From NCBI RefSeq assembly GCF_009833495.1, contig NZ_WUWG01000003.1, forward strand, positions 620,001 through 684,000: 64,000 nucleotides of DNA, given 5' to 3'. Numbering within the stretch: position 1 is the first letter of the stretch; each line of letters begins with the position of its first letter. A program made the position numbers and the translations under genes. The notes under the pieces are model-generated. The model saw nothing but the letters and a program-made list of their open reading frames with translations, ran no database searches and was not told the origin of the DNA. The DNA comes from Oceanomicrobium pacificus (GTDB taxonomy: Bacteria; Pseudomonadota; Alphaproteobacteria; Rhodobacterales; Rhodobacteraceae). Of this stretch, positions 36,051-44,974 are shown one piece after another.

Positions 36051-36064
36051 GTCTGGACCAACAA
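36051..36064 (+). promoter_or_regulatory. Candidate GntR/FadR operator B
   Basis: GTCTGGACCAACAA, whose complement TTGTTGGTCCAGAC matches site A at 12 of 14 positions in the opposite orientation. The core TGG-A-CCA is centred on 36057, 102 bases from site A. It falls just downstream of a possible promoter (TTGCAA 36014-36019, TAGCGT 36038-36043) and just upstream of another (TTGAAC 36070-36075, GATACC 36094-36099), so it could block uxuA transcription. Confidence 0.5.
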
Positions 36065-36124
36065 AAGACTTGAACTGCGGTTCGGGCTTGGCCGATACCT
36101 TGGGGAAAAGGGAGATTCGATCAG

Positions 36125-37318
36125 ATGCTGCAATCCTGGCGTTGGTATGGGCCTGAAGATCCGGTGCCGCTCGAACATGTCCGGCAGGCCGGTGCGACCG
36201 ACATCGTGACCGCGCTGCACGACATGTATGACGGCCGGATCTGGCCGGTGGAGGCGATCCGCGCGCGGCGCGAATTGATCGAAGCGGCCGGTCTGCGCTG
36301 GACCGTGGTGGAGAGTATTCCCGTGTCCAACCTGATCGAACGGGACGGGGCCGCGGCCCGGCAGGAGATCGAGAATTTCAAGCAGACGATGCGCAACCTT
36401 GCCGAAGAGGGGCTGGAGATAATCTGCTACAATTTCATGCCGATCGTCGACTGGACGCGAACCGACCTGCGCTATCCGGCACCCTATGGCGGGCTGGCGC
36501 TGCGCTTCGATCCGCTCGACTTCGCTGGGTATGACCTGTTCGTGCTGGAGCGCGATGGTGCGGCCGAGGATTATGACGCGGCAACCATCGAAGCGGCGCG
36601 CGCGCGGTTTGACGGCTGGGATGAGGAAACCATCAACACGCTGGAATTCAACATCATTTCCGGCCTTCCCGGGGCAGAGAGCCACTACAACCGGCAGAGC
36701 ATCGCGGACCTGATCGCGACATTTGCCGATGTGGATGAGGACCGTCTGCGGGCCAACCTGATTGCCTTCCATGACGAGATCATCCCGCTGGCCGAAAGCC
36801 TCGGCCTGCGCATGTGCCTGCATCCCGATGATCCGCCGATCCCGCTCTTCGGGCTGCCGCGGGTGCTGAGCACCCAAGCCCAGTATCGCGCCATCTTCGA
36901 GGCCCATCCGTCGCTGGCCAATGGCATCACCTTCTGCACCGGTTCGCTCGGCGCGCGTGCGGACAATGACCTCGCCGCGATGGTCCGCGAATTTGCCCCG
37001 CGCATTCACTTCGCCCATCTTCGCAACGTGAAACGCGAGGAGGATGGCAGCTTCTTCGAGGCCGACCATCTCGAAGGGTCGACCGACATGGTGGAGATCG
37101 TCGACCTGATGCTGCGGGAGGAACGCCGGCGGCGGGCCGAGGGCCGAAAGGATGCGGAATTTCCGATGCGGCCCGATCACGGGCATCTGCTGCTCGATGA
37201 TATCCACAAGACAACCTATCCCGGCTACTCGGCGATCGGTCGTCTGAAGGGCCTCGCGGAGCTGCGCGGCGTCATGGCGGCGCTCGACCGGGCAGCAGGG
37301 CAGGAGGCCGGGGCATGA
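36125..37318 (+). CDS. uxuA: D-mannonate dehydratase
   Basis: 397 aa, UxuA family (TIM barrel, Mn/Fe dependent). It dehydrates D-mannonate to 2-keto-3-deoxygluconate in glucuronate degradation. MLQSWRWYGPEDPVPLEHVR, then GATDIVTALHDM and NFMPIVDWTRTDL are characteristic. Metal ligands include the His/Cys/Asp set around RMCLHPDDPP, ITFCTGSLGARADNDL and MRPDHGHL. ATG follows GGGAGATTC. It is the first gene of an operon with an SDR (4-base overlap) and an epimerase-like protein. kduI/kdgK-type downstream genes and a transporter are not in the window. Confidence 0.95.
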   Translation: MLQSWRWYGPEDPVPLEHVRQAGATDIVTALHDMYDGRIWPVEAIRARRELIEAAGLRWTVVESIPVSNLIERDGAAARQEIENFKQTMRNLAEEGLEIICYNFMPIVDWTRTDLRYPAPYGGLALRFDPLDFAGYDLFVLERDGAAEDYDAATIEAARARFDGWDEETINTLEFNIISGLPGAESHYNRQSIADLIATFADVDEDRLRANLIAFHDEIIPLAESLGLRMCLHPDDPPIPLFGLPRVLSTQAQYRAIFEAHPSLANGITFCTGSLGARADNDLAAMVREFAPRIHFAHLRNVKREEDGSFFEADHLEGSTDMVEIVDLMLREERRRRAEGRKDAEFPMRPDHGHLLLDDIHKTTYPGYSAIGRLKGLAELRGVMAALDRAAGQEAGA

Positions 37319-38091
37319 GCGGGTTTGAGGGCAAGGTTGCGGTGGTCACCGGATCGAGCGGGATCGGGCTCGGCGCGGCGCTCCATTTCGCGCGGCATGG
37401 TGCGACCGTTTATGTCTGCGGGATCGACCCGGCTCTGAATGAAACGGCGCGGGCCGAAGGGCAGGGGTTCGCTTTCTCGGTCGCGCCGGTCGATGTGGCC
37501 GATGCCGATCAGGTGCGGGACTGGATCGACGGGATCGCGGCGGAGGCCGGCGGAATCGATATTCTGGTCAATGCAGCAGCCATCCAGACATACGGGGACA
37601 CGGAATCGACGGACGTTGCGCACTGGAACCGGTCCATCGCGATCAACCTGACATCTTGCTATCTGACATCGCATTTCGCCTATCCGCACATGAAGAAACG
37701 CGGTGGCGGGTCGATCGTCCATGTCTCGTCGGTGCAGGGGCACAGCAACCAGTTCGGCGTTCTGGCCTATGCGACGACAAAGGGCGGCATCCATGCCTTT
37801 ACCCGCGCGCAGGCCGTCGATGCCGCAAGAGACGGGATCCGCGTCAATTCGATCAGCCCGGGCTCGATCCGCACGCCGCTTTTGGAATTTGCCGCGCGGG
37901 AAATCGTCGGCGAAGGCAATGATATCGAGGAAACGATCGCCGGTTTCGGCAAGGCCCATCCGATCGGGCGCGTCGGCACGGTGGAGGAAACGAGCGAGTT
38001 GATCGGGTTCCTGTGCAGCGACAAGGCGGGCTTCTGCACCGGTGCGGACTACCGGATCGACGGGGCGCTGACCGCCCATATCGGTGTCTGA
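37315..38091 (+). CDS. Short-chain dehydrogenase/reductase in the uxuA operon
   Basis: 258 aa, classical SDR. Cofactor motif TGSSGIGLG (12-20), NAAA at 86-89, catalytic S139, Y152 and K156 (AYATTKGG). D38 after beta-2 favours NAD(H). It overlaps uxuA by 4 bases. The context suggests a sugar-acid oxidoreductase, for example fructuronate/mannonate oxidoreductase replacing UxuB, or a sugar 1-dehydrogenase supplying a lactone to the SMP-30 enzyme. Sequence alone does not decide. Confidence 0.88.
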   Translation: MSGFEGKVAVVTGSSGIGLGAALHFARHGATVYVCGIDPALNETARAEGQGFAFSVAPVDVADADQVRDWIDGIAAEAGGIDILVNAAAIQTYGDTESTDVAHWNRSIAINLTSCYLTSHFAYPHMKKRGGGSIVHVSSVQGHSNQFGVLAYATTKGGIHAFTRAQAVDAARDGIRVNSISPGSIRTPLLEFAAREIVGEGNDIEETIAGFGKAHPIGRVGTVEETSELIGFLCSDKAGFCTGADYRIDGALTAHIGV

Positions 38092-39130
38092 CGCCGCAGT
38101 GCTCATGTCTGGCGACGGCCCCGTCTGGCAGTTTGACTGGGACCGGCTGTCCGGCGAGGTCCAGGCGCTCGGCGGTATGGCGGGACCGGTCCATTTCGAC
38201 CTCGGCACGCGCCGCATCCAGCCTTTCGCCATTGCCCCTTGGGGGGACGACCCGCTTGACCGGCGCAACACGCTGCCGCCGATCCTGCGGCGGCTTCGCG
38301 GGGAATGGCCCTGCGTGCCGTTCGGGATGCCGGAGCTGCGGACGGACCTGCCGGACCGTTGGCGCGCGGGGCTGGACCCGGGGTTGCACCCCGTGGATCG
38401 CTGGCCGCACGGGTTCGGAGCAAATCATCTCTGGCACCGCTTAGCGGGACCGTCCGAGCGTTTGACCATCGGCATCGACTATCCGGCTGACCATGCGGTG
38501 AAGCGGCTGGAGCGGTCCCTGTCGGAAGGTCCGGACGGGGCTTTGGACATCGGCCTGACGGTTGAGATGCGCCGCGACGCGCTTTTGCCTCTGGGCTTGC
38601 ATCCCGTCTTCCGCCTGCCGGACGAGGCGGGCGCGGGCCAACTTGATATCCCGTCTGCCGTCCGCGTGCACAGTTTTCCGCTTCCGGTGGAGCCGGGGCG
38701 GTCGGTCCTGCAGCCGGGTCAGGCGGCGGACGGGCTGGGCCGGCTTGCGCTGGAGGCTGGCGGCCATGCGGACATGTCCCGACTGCCTCTGCCTGTGCCG
38801 ACGGAGGAGCTTCTGCTTGTCGACCTGACTGAGGGGCATGTTGAACTGTGCAATATTTCAGAGGGTTACCGGGTCATATTGACATGGGATGTGTCGCTCT
38901 TTCCCTCCTGCCTGCTCTGGGTGTCCACCGGCGGGCGGACGGACTATCCGTGGAACGGGCGGTTCAACGCGATCGGGATCGAGCCTGTCGCGGCGCCCTT
39001 CGATCTGGGAGAGATCATGGCCCGCAATCCTGATCTGCCGATCGCCAGCGAGCGGCACCACAGGGCCCTGCGATTGACGGCGGCGGACGGGTTGCGCACG
39101 CGATATTCAATCTCCGTTTCCGATATTTGA
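38084..39130 (+). CDS. Aldose 1-epimerase-like (galactose mutarotase fold) protein
   Basis: 348 aa from a GTG that overlaps the SDR stop by 8 bases; ATG 38105 is an alternative. The pattern FGMPELRTDLPDRW, GANHLWHRLAG, LPLGLHPVFRLPD and LWVSTGGRTDYPWNGRFNAI-type elements fits the mutarotase-like beta-sandwich (putative His in LGLHPVF). It would interconvert anomers of the operon's sugar or uronate. The assignment is by pattern and is moderate. Confidence 0.7.
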   Translation: MSDAAVLMSGDGPVWQFDWDRLSGEVQALGGMAGPVHFDLGTRRIQPFAIAPWGDDPLDRRNTLPPILRRLRGEWPCVPFGMPELRTDLPDRWRAGLDPGLHPVDRWPHGFGANHLWHRLAGPSERLTIGIDYPADHAVKRLERSLSEGPDGALDIGLTVEMRRDALLPLGLHPVFRLPDEAGAGQLDIPSAVRVHSFPLPVEPGRSVLQPGQAADGLGRLALEAGGHADMSRLPLPVPTEELLLVDLTEGHVELCNISEGYRVILTWDVSLFPSCLLWVSTGGRTDYPWNGRFNAIGIEPVAAPFDLGEIMARNPDLPIASERHHRALRLTAADGLRTRYSISVSDI

Positions 39131-39327
39131 CATTGTTTCAGATGGATACTGGCTCTGGTGAACTGATTGGTTGAAGATTGGGGCGCGGATGCTTTCGATA
39201 GGACGCCGCAGCCGAGATCCTTTTCCACCGCCAATCCCGCGCGGTGTCAGTTGCATGACAGGGTGGCGGCGTAGATGGTCGGACGGGCCATAGCCCCGCG
39301 CGCCCCAAGCCACGGACCAGAGACCTG

Positions 39328-40347
39328 ATGTCGATCCGCCTCCGCCTGCAAACGCTGATCATCGCCGCGGCCGGGGCTTTGGCTTTCCTCTATCTCGGAC
39401 TGCCCCTGCCATTCCTGCTCGGGCCGCTCTTTTCCTGCCTCGCCGCCGCACTTGCCGGCGCGCGGATGGAGGGGATGGGTGTGCTCGGCGTCGTGATGCG
39501 CACGATCCTCGGCGTCGCGGTTGGCGCGTCGATCACACCGGCGCTCTTCCAGCGGCTGCCGGAAATGGTCTATTCCGTCGCGCTCGTGCCACTCTTCGTG
39601 CTCGCGATCGGGGCGGCCGGCTATCCGTTCTTCCGCAGGGTCTGCGGGTTCGACGCACCGACGGCCTATTATGCGAGCATGCCGGGCGGCTTGCAGGACA
39701 TGCTTGTCTTCGGGGAGGAGGCCGGCGCGGACCTGCGCGCTCTGTCGCTCATCCATGCCACGCGGGTGCTTGTCATCGTCTCCGCCGTGCCGTTTCTGCT
39801 GACCCAGGCCTGGGGGCTGACGCTCGACCGGCCACCGGGCGAGCCGGCGACGGCCATACCGCCGCATGAACTGGCGCTGATGGTTTTGGCCGCGATCCTC
39901 GGCTGGAAGGGGGGTGAGCGCGTCGGGCTGTTCGGGGCCTCGATCCTCGGGCCGCTCATCGCGACGGCGGCCCTGTCTCTGACAGGCCTTTTGCACCACC
40001 GCCCGCCGATGGAAGCCATTGTGGCGGCACAGTTTTTCATCGGGCTCGGCGTCGGGGTCAAATATGCGGGCATCACCGGCCGCGAGTTGCGTATCGACGT
40101 GAGCGCGGGGGTGGCCTTTTGCTTGGTGCTGGGACTATTGTCGGCGCTCTTCGCATGGGTCGTGACGGCGCTAGGCTGGGCGCCGCCGCTCGAGGCGTTC
40201 CTGTCTTTTGCGCCGGGCGGGCAGGCGGAAATGGCGGTGCTGGCGCTGATATCGGGCGCCGACATGGCCTTTATCGTGACCCATCACATGGTCCGGATCA
40301 TCACGGTGATCTCCGGCGCCCCGCTCTTGGCACGGTTCCTCAGGTAA
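39328..40347 (+). CDS. AbrB-family integral membrane protein
   Basis: 339 aa with about ten hydrophobic helices in two homologous halves: PLPFLLGPLFSCLAAALAG with YASMPGGLQDMLVFGEEAGA in the first, and LGLLSALFAWVV with LSFAPGGQAEMAVLALISGA in the second. The paired (S/F)xPGG(L/Q)xxM motifs are the family mark (Pfam AbrB; not the Bacillus DNA-binding AbrB). The function is unknown; older names include putative ammonia monooxygenase. Its 3' end overlaps kynureninase, which is convergent, by 8 bases. Confidence 0.85.
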   Translation: MSIRLRLQTLIIAAAGALAFLYLGLPLPFLLGPLFSCLAAALAGARMEGMGVLGVVMRTILGVAVGASITPALFQRLPEMVYSVALVPLFVLAIGAAGYPFFRRVCGFDAPTAYYASMPGGLQDMLVFGEEAGADLRALSLIHATRVLVIVSAVPFLLTQAWGLTLDRPPGEPATAIPPHELALMVLAAILGWKGGERVGLFGASILGPLIATAALSLTGLLHHRPPMEAIVAAQFFIGLGVGVKYAGITGRELRIDVSAGVAFCLVLGLLSALFAWVVTALGWAPPLEAFLSFAPGGQAEMAVLALISGADMAFIVTHHMVRIITVISGAPLLARFLR

Positions 40348-41536
40348 CGGCCACGCGGCGGTGGAATTCCGGCCGGTCCCAGCTTCCGTCCTTCAAGATC
40401 CGCGCAAGGATGCCTGCCGCGCGGTCCAGATCGCCCTCGTCAATAAAGAGCGGCGTGATCCCGAACCGCAGAATATCGGGCGCGCGGAAATCTCCGATCA
40501 CCCCTTCGGCAATCAGTGCCTGCATCACCGCATAGCCCTGCGGGTGCCGGAACGAGACCTGGCTGCCCCGCGCTGCCGGATCGCGCGGTGTGGCGAGCGT
40601 CACGTCGGGGCATTGCGCTTCCACGGCATCGATGAAGTGCGACGAGAGCGCCAGCGACCGGTCCCGTAGATCGGCCATATCGACCCTGTCCCAGACATCG
40701 AGAGCCGTTTCGAGCGCCGCCATGGCCAGCACCGGCGGCGTGCCGACACGCAGACGCCGGACGCCCTCGGCCGGGCGGTAATCTTGGTCGAAGGCAAAGG
40801 GCGCTTCGTGGCCGAGCCAGCCCGACAGGGACGGCCGGACACGGTCCGCGAGGTCGGGGCGCACGGCGATGAAGCCCGGCGCACCCGGTCCGCCATTGAG
40901 GAACTTGTAGGTGCAGCCGACGGCGAAATCGACGCCGAGACCGGCAATGTCGAGGTCGACCGCACCGGCAGAATGGGCCAGATCCCAGACAGTTACGATG
41001 CCAAGCTCCTGTGCCCGCCGTGTCAGCCGCGCCATGTCATGCCGGCGACCGGTCCGGTAATCGACCTCCGTTAGCATCAGGACTGCCACGTCTTCGGAGA
41101 GATGCGCCTCCACCTCCTGCGGTGCAGGTGTGACGAGCCGGTGCCCCCGGTCAAGCGCGCCGATCAGCCCCTGCGCCATGTAGAGGTCGGAGGGAAAGTT
41201 TCCATTGTCCGACAGGATGATCTTGCGGTCAGGCGCAAGCTCCAGCGCGGCCGACAGGGCCTGAAACACCTTGACTGACAGCGTGTCCCCAACCGTGACG
41301 GATCCGGGATCCGCACCGATCAGCCGGGCGATCCGGTCACCGATCATGTCCGGCTGGTCCATCCATCCGGCGCTGTTCCATGCGCGGATCAGGTGCTGGC
41401 CCCATTCGTCCCGCGCCACCTGTGCCAGCCGGTCGACTGCGCCCCGCGGCAGGGGGCCGAGCGAATTGCCGTCGAGATAGATGACCCCCTCGGGCAGATC
41501 AAATGCGGCGCGGGTGGCATTGAAATCGGTTGGCAT
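40340..41536 (-). CDS. kynU: Kynureninase
   Basis: 398 aa, PLP fold type I. It cleaves kynurenine to anthranilate and alanine in tryptophan degradation. PLP lysine K211 is in GCTYKFLNGGPGAPGF. Other marks are YLDGNSLGPLP near the start, WDLAHSAGAVDLD (PLP Asp) and RLRVGTPPVLAM. No tryptophan dioxygenase gene is adjacent. A putative arylformamidase-like hydrolase lies 17 kb away at 58251. Divergent from rnd. Confidence 0.93.
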   Translation of the reverse strand: MPTDFNATRAAFDLPEGVIYLDGNSLGPLPRGAVDRLAQVARDEWGQHLIRAWNSAGWMDQPDMIGDRIARLIGADPGSVTVGDTLSVKVFQALSAALELAPDRKIILSDNGNFPSDLYMAQGLIGALDRGHRLVTPAPQEVEAHLSEDVAVLMLTEVDYRTGRRHDMARLTRRAQELGIVTVWDLAHSAGAVDLDIAGLGVDFAVGCTYKFLNGGPGAPGFIAVRPDLADRVRPSLSGWLGHEAPFAFDQDYRPAEGVRRLRVGTPPVLAMAALETALDVWDRVDMADLRDRSLALSSHFIDAVEAQCPDVTLATPRDPAARGSQVSFRHPQGYAVMQALIAEGVIGDFRAPDILRFGITPLFIDEGDLDRAAGILARILKDGSWDRPEFHRRVAVT

Positions 41537-41658
41537 GGACTGGGGCTCCGGGCTTCTGTTGGCACCTGATTGCCCCGATCAACCGCCCTTGGCAAGGGCC
41601 GGGCGGTCCGTCGCGCTTTGGCATTGTTTTCCGCCGCCCTGCGGGGCTATATCGCGGG

Positions 41659-42831
41659 ATGCAGATCATAAAAACAACAGACGAGCTGGCGCGATTCTGC
41701 GCCGAATGCGCCAAACATCCCTACGTTACGGTCGATACCGAATTTCTTCGGGAGCGGACCTATTATGCCGAGCTCTGCCTCGTGCAACTGGCCATGCCCG
41801 GCGAGGATGACAGCACGGCGGCGCTGATCGACACGCTGGCGGACGGGATTTCGCTCGATCCGCTCTACGATCTTTTCCGTGACACGTCGGTCGTGAAAGT
41901 CTTCCATGCCGCCCGTCAGGATCTGGAGATTTTCTATCTGCAGGGCGGGGTGCTGCCGAAACCCTTTTTCGACACGCAGGTTGCGGCGATGGTCTGCGGC
42001 TTCGGCGAACAGGCCGGCTACGAGACGCTCGTGCGCAAGATCGCCAAGGGTCAGGTCGACAAAAGCTCGCGCTTCACCGACTGGTCGCGCCGCCCGCTGA
42101 CCGAGAAGCAGATGCGCTATGCGATTGCGGATGTGACGCATCTGCGCGTGATCTACGAGTTTCTGGCCGAGAAGCTGGAGGAAACCGGTCGCACCGAATG
42201 GGTGGAGGAGGAAATCGCCATCCTGATGAACCCCGATACCTATGTGGTCGACCCCGAAACCGCCTGGCAGCGGTTGCGGATCAAGACCACCTCGGGACCG
42301 TTTCTTGCCATCGTGCGCGAACTTGCGAAATTCCGTGAGGAAACCGCCAAGAGCCGCAACGTGCCACGCAATCGCATCCTGAAGGATGACGCGATCATGG
42401 AACTGGCCTCGACCCGGCCGAAAAACATGGGCGATCTGGGCAAGTCGCGTCTCCTCTTGCGCGAAGCGCGATCTGGCGCCACGGCAGAGGGCATTCTGGC
42501 TGCCGTTGCCCGCGCCGAAGCCCTGCCGAAAAGCGCGTGGCCGAGCGTGCCGGAACGCCCGCGAAACCAGAACAACAACGATGCGCTGACCGACCTTCTG
42601 CGTGTGCTCCTGAAGGGCAAGGCGGAAAAGTCGAAAGTCGCGCAGAAGCTGATCGCCAACGCCGCCGACCTTGACGCGATTGCCAACAGCGACGCGCCGG
42701 ATGTCGCCGCTATGTCGGGCTGGCGCTGGAAACTGTTCGGACAGGAGGCGATGCGCCTGAAACGTGGAGAAATCGCGCTGTCTTCGGACGGCCGCCGGAT
42801 CCGCATCGTGGATATTGCCAAGGCGGACTGA
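41659..42831 (+). CDS. rnd: Ribonuclease D
   Basis: 390 aa. A 3'-5' exoribonuclease for tRNA and stable-RNA maturation. The DEDD exonuclease has YVTVDTEF (D26, E28), KVFHAARQDLEIF and the motif III tyrosine in MRYAIADVTHL. An HRDC domain (about 205-290, ELAKFREETAKSRNVPRNRI) follows. ATG 41659 begins the conserved MQIIKTTDELARFC. A perfect 14-bp repeat, ACCGCCCTTGGCAA, occurs before the gene (41582-41595) and immediately after its coding end (42831-42844); the second copy pairs with CCAAGGCGG at the 3' end. Confidence 0.94.
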   Translation: MQIIKTTDELARFCAECAKHPYVTVDTEFLRERTYYAELCLVQLAMPGEDDSTAALIDTLADGISLDPLYDLFRDTSVVKVFHAARQDLEIFYLQGGVLPKPFFDTQVAAMVCGFGEQAGYETLVRKIAKGQVDKSSRFTDWSRRPLTEKQMRYAIADVTHLRVIYEFLAEKLEETGRTEWVEEEIAILMNPDTYVVDPETAWQRLRIKTTSGPFLAIVRELAKFREETAKSRNVPRNRILKDDAIMELASTRPKNMGDLGKSRLLLREARSGATAEGILAAVARAEALPKSAWPSVPERPRNQNNNDALTDLLRVLLKGKAEKSKVAQKLIANAADLDAIANSDAPDVAAMSGWRWKLFGQEAMRLKRGEIALSSDGRRIRIVDIAKAD

Positions 42832-42880
42832 CCGCCCTTGGCAACGGGTGATCTATCAGGTGGCCACGCCCGCCGCCCGT

Positions 42881-43300
42881 CTAGCGGCCGCGCACCGTCA
42901 TCTGATTGGTCTTGCTGACCACGGTGCCGGCCGTGACGCCGACAAGCTCTGACCGCCGCAGGTGCAGGGCCGCGATGATCTGGCGGGACCGTGCGGTCCC
43001 GGTCGAGGTGGCTTCGACAGGCGGCTGGGCGAGCATCTCGAAGACCAGCGTGTTGCCGCGGCGTTCGATCAGGCGCAGTTGCGGGTCGAAATAGCCCTGC
43101 CGCGGCGTCCGGCCCATCGCATAGAGCACAACCCCGTCATCGGTTGTCTGGTACCGGACGGCGACGATCTCGTCGACGCGGGTCAGCCGCCCCTGACGTT
43201 CGGCCTCGACCTCGGCCACTGTCGGCGGGGCCAGACCGGGCAGGTTGGTCGTACAGGCGGCGAGCAGCACCGCGAGAGCCGGGAAGAACGCAAATTTCAT
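42881..43300 (-). CDS. Small lipoprotein of unknown function
   Basis: 139 aa. A lipoprotein signal with lipobox LLAAC puts the lipidated cysteine at C16. The mature part has VDEIVAVRYQTTDDGVVLYA and ERRGNTLVFEMLAQPPV, probably beta-rich. I recognise no named family. Divergent from sufE (161-base gap), convergent with rnd. Confidence 0.75.
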   Translation of the reverse strand: MKFAFFPALAVLLAACTTNLPGLAPPTVAEVEAERQGRLTRVDEIVAVRYQTTDDGVVLYAMGRTPRQGYFDPQLRLIERRGNTLVFEMLAQPPVEATSTGTARSRQIIAALHLRRSELVGVTAGTVVSKTNQMTVRGR

Positions 43301-43461
43301 CTTCTACACCTCAACTGGTCCCCGAAAGGGATACCGAGCCGGCGCGTGAATGAAAAGCATCTTCCCGCCCATGCGCGAAAAGCGCGCGCCGGTCCATCGC
43401 GGGACTGGACCTTGTCTGGCCAAAGGCTTAAGTCCTCAGCCAGCAGAAAGGATCGCACCCC

Positions 43462-43902
43462 GTGACCACCGACCGTTTCGAAGAGATTGCCGGGAATTTC
43501 GAGTTTCTCGACGAATGGGAAGACCGGTATCGCTATGTGATCGAGCTCGGCAAGGATATGCCGGCGCTCGAGGAGGCGTTTCGCGTGCCTGCGACCAAGG
43601 TGGACGGCTGTGCCTCGCAGGTCTGGATCGTGCCGCAGATCGACGGGACCGGACCGGACGCCGTCCTGCATTTCCGCGGTGACAGCGATGCGATGATCGT
43701 GCGTGGCCTCATTGCCATTCTGCACGCGCTCTATGATGGCCAGACGGCGCGGAACGTGCTTGCCACCGACGCACTGGCGCAAATGGCCCGCCTCGGACTG
43801 GACCAGCATTTGTCGGCGCAGCGCTCCAACGGGCTGCGCGCCATGATTTCCCGGATCCGGTCGCTTGCAAGCGGCCTGGCCGAACAGGAGGATCGCACGT
43901 GA
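43462..43902 (+). CDS. sufE: SufE-family cysteine desulfuration protein
   Basis: 146 aa, GTG start after an AAAGGA site. SufE accepts sulfane sulfur from the cysteine desulfurase SufS. The acceptor cysteine is C50 in TKVDGCASQVWIVP. FEEIAGNFEFLDEWEDRYRY is the family start. The stop overlaps the GTG start of the homocysteine methyltransferase gene by 4 bases, an unusual partner for sufE; no suf operon genes are nearby. Confidence 0.93.
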   Translation: MTTDRFEEIAGNFEFLDEWEDRYRYVIELGKDMPALEEAFRVPATKVDGCASQVWIVPQIDGTGPDAVLHFRGDSDAMIVRGLIAILHALYDGQTARNVLATDALAQMARLGLDQHLSAQRSNGLRAMISRIRSLASGLAEQEDRT

Positions 43903-44930
43903 CTTCGCCCCTGACAGACCTTCTCGACACGCAAGGCTGGGTTCTGGCCGACGGTGCCACTGGCACCAATCTCTTTGCCATGGGGCTCGCCGCTGGCGAG
44001 GCGCCCGAACTGTGGAACACCGACGCGCCGGAAAAAATCCGTGCGCTCTATGACGGGGCGATTGGGGCGGGCAGCGATCTGTTCCTGACCAACAGTTTCG
44101 GGGGCAATGCCTCCCGACTAGCGCTGCATGATGCGCAAAACCGCGTTCACGAGTTGAACCGGATCGCCGCTGAGATCGGCCGCGAGGCCGCGGACGCCGC
44201 CGGGCGCAAGATCATCGTCGCAGGCTCGATGGGCCCGACGGGCGAAATTCTGAAGCCGGTCGGCACACTCACCCACAGTCTCGCTGTCGAGATGTTCGAG
44301 GAGCAGGCGCGGGGCCTTGTCGACGGCGGGGCCGACCTATTGTGGGTGGAAACCATCTCCGCCCCCGAGGAATTTCGTGCGGCGGCCGAGGCGATCGCCA
44401 ATGTCGGCGCGGACTGGGTCGGCACGATGAGCTTCGATACGGCCGGGCGCACGATGATGGGTGTCACATCGGCCGACATGGTCACGCTGGTTGAAAGCCT
44501 TCCCAATCCGCCGCTGGCCTTCGGTGCCAATTGCGGGGTCGGGGCTTCCGATCTGCTGCGCACCGTGCTGGGGTTCACCGCCGGCGGCGCGGCCCGTCCG
44601 ATCGTGTCCAAGGGCAATGCCGGCATCCCGAAATATGTAGACGGCCACATCCATTATGACGGCACGCCGGACCTGATGGCGCAGTATGCGGTGATGGCGC
44701 GCGACTGCGGCGCCAGCATCATCGGCGGCTGTTGCGGAACAATGCCCGCGCATCTGGAACAGATGCGCCGCGCGCTGGAGGAAACAGCCCCCGGTCCGGC
44801 CCCCGATCTCGCCGCGATCGAGGCCGCGCTCGGCGGCTTCTCGTCGGCCAGCGATGGCACCGGCGATGCCGCCCCGTCGCGGGGCGGTGCAGGCCGGACC
44901 CGCCGCCGTGCGCGGGCGAAGTCGGAATAA
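43899..44930 (+). CDS. bmt: Homocysteine S-methyltransferase (BHMT-like), probable module of split methionine synthase
   Basis: 343 aa, GTG start with AGGAGGATC upstream. Pfam S-methyl_trans TIM barrel: ADGATGTNLFAMG at the start and zinc ligands C212 (FGANCGVG) and C278-C279 (IIGGCCGTMP) that hold the homocysteine thiolate. The basic C-terminal tail (310-343) is probably disordered. Annotated relatives are called betaine-homocysteine methyltransferase. The corrinoid protein 103 bases on and DUF1638 after it indicate instead that the methyl donor is methylcobalamin on the neighbouring protein. Confidence 0.88.
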   Translation: MTSPLTDLLDTQGWVLADGATGTNLFAMGLAAGEAPELWNTDAPEKIRALYDGAIGAGSDLFLTNSFGGNASRLALHDAQNRVHELNRIAAEIGREAADAAGRKIIVAGSMGPTGEILKPVGTLTHSLAVEMFEEQARGLVDGGADLLWVETISAPEEFRAAAEAIANVGADWVGTMSFDTAGRTMMGVTSADMVTLVESLPNPPLAFGANCGVGASDLLRTVLGFTAGGAARPIVSKGNAGIPKYVDGHIHYDGTPDLMAQYAVMARDCGASIIGGCCGTMPAHLEQMRRALEETAPGPAPDLAAIEAALGGFSSASDGTGDAAPSRGGAGRTRRRARAKSE

Positions 44931-44974
44931 TGCGTGATTTTGTCGCTCTCAAGCCTTAAGAATTTCGGTTCTGT

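Noticed and set aside
39328-40347. Calling the AbrB-family protein a transcription regulator
   Set aside because: It has about ten membrane helices and duplicated PGG motifs; the name similarity to Bacillus AbrB is misleading.
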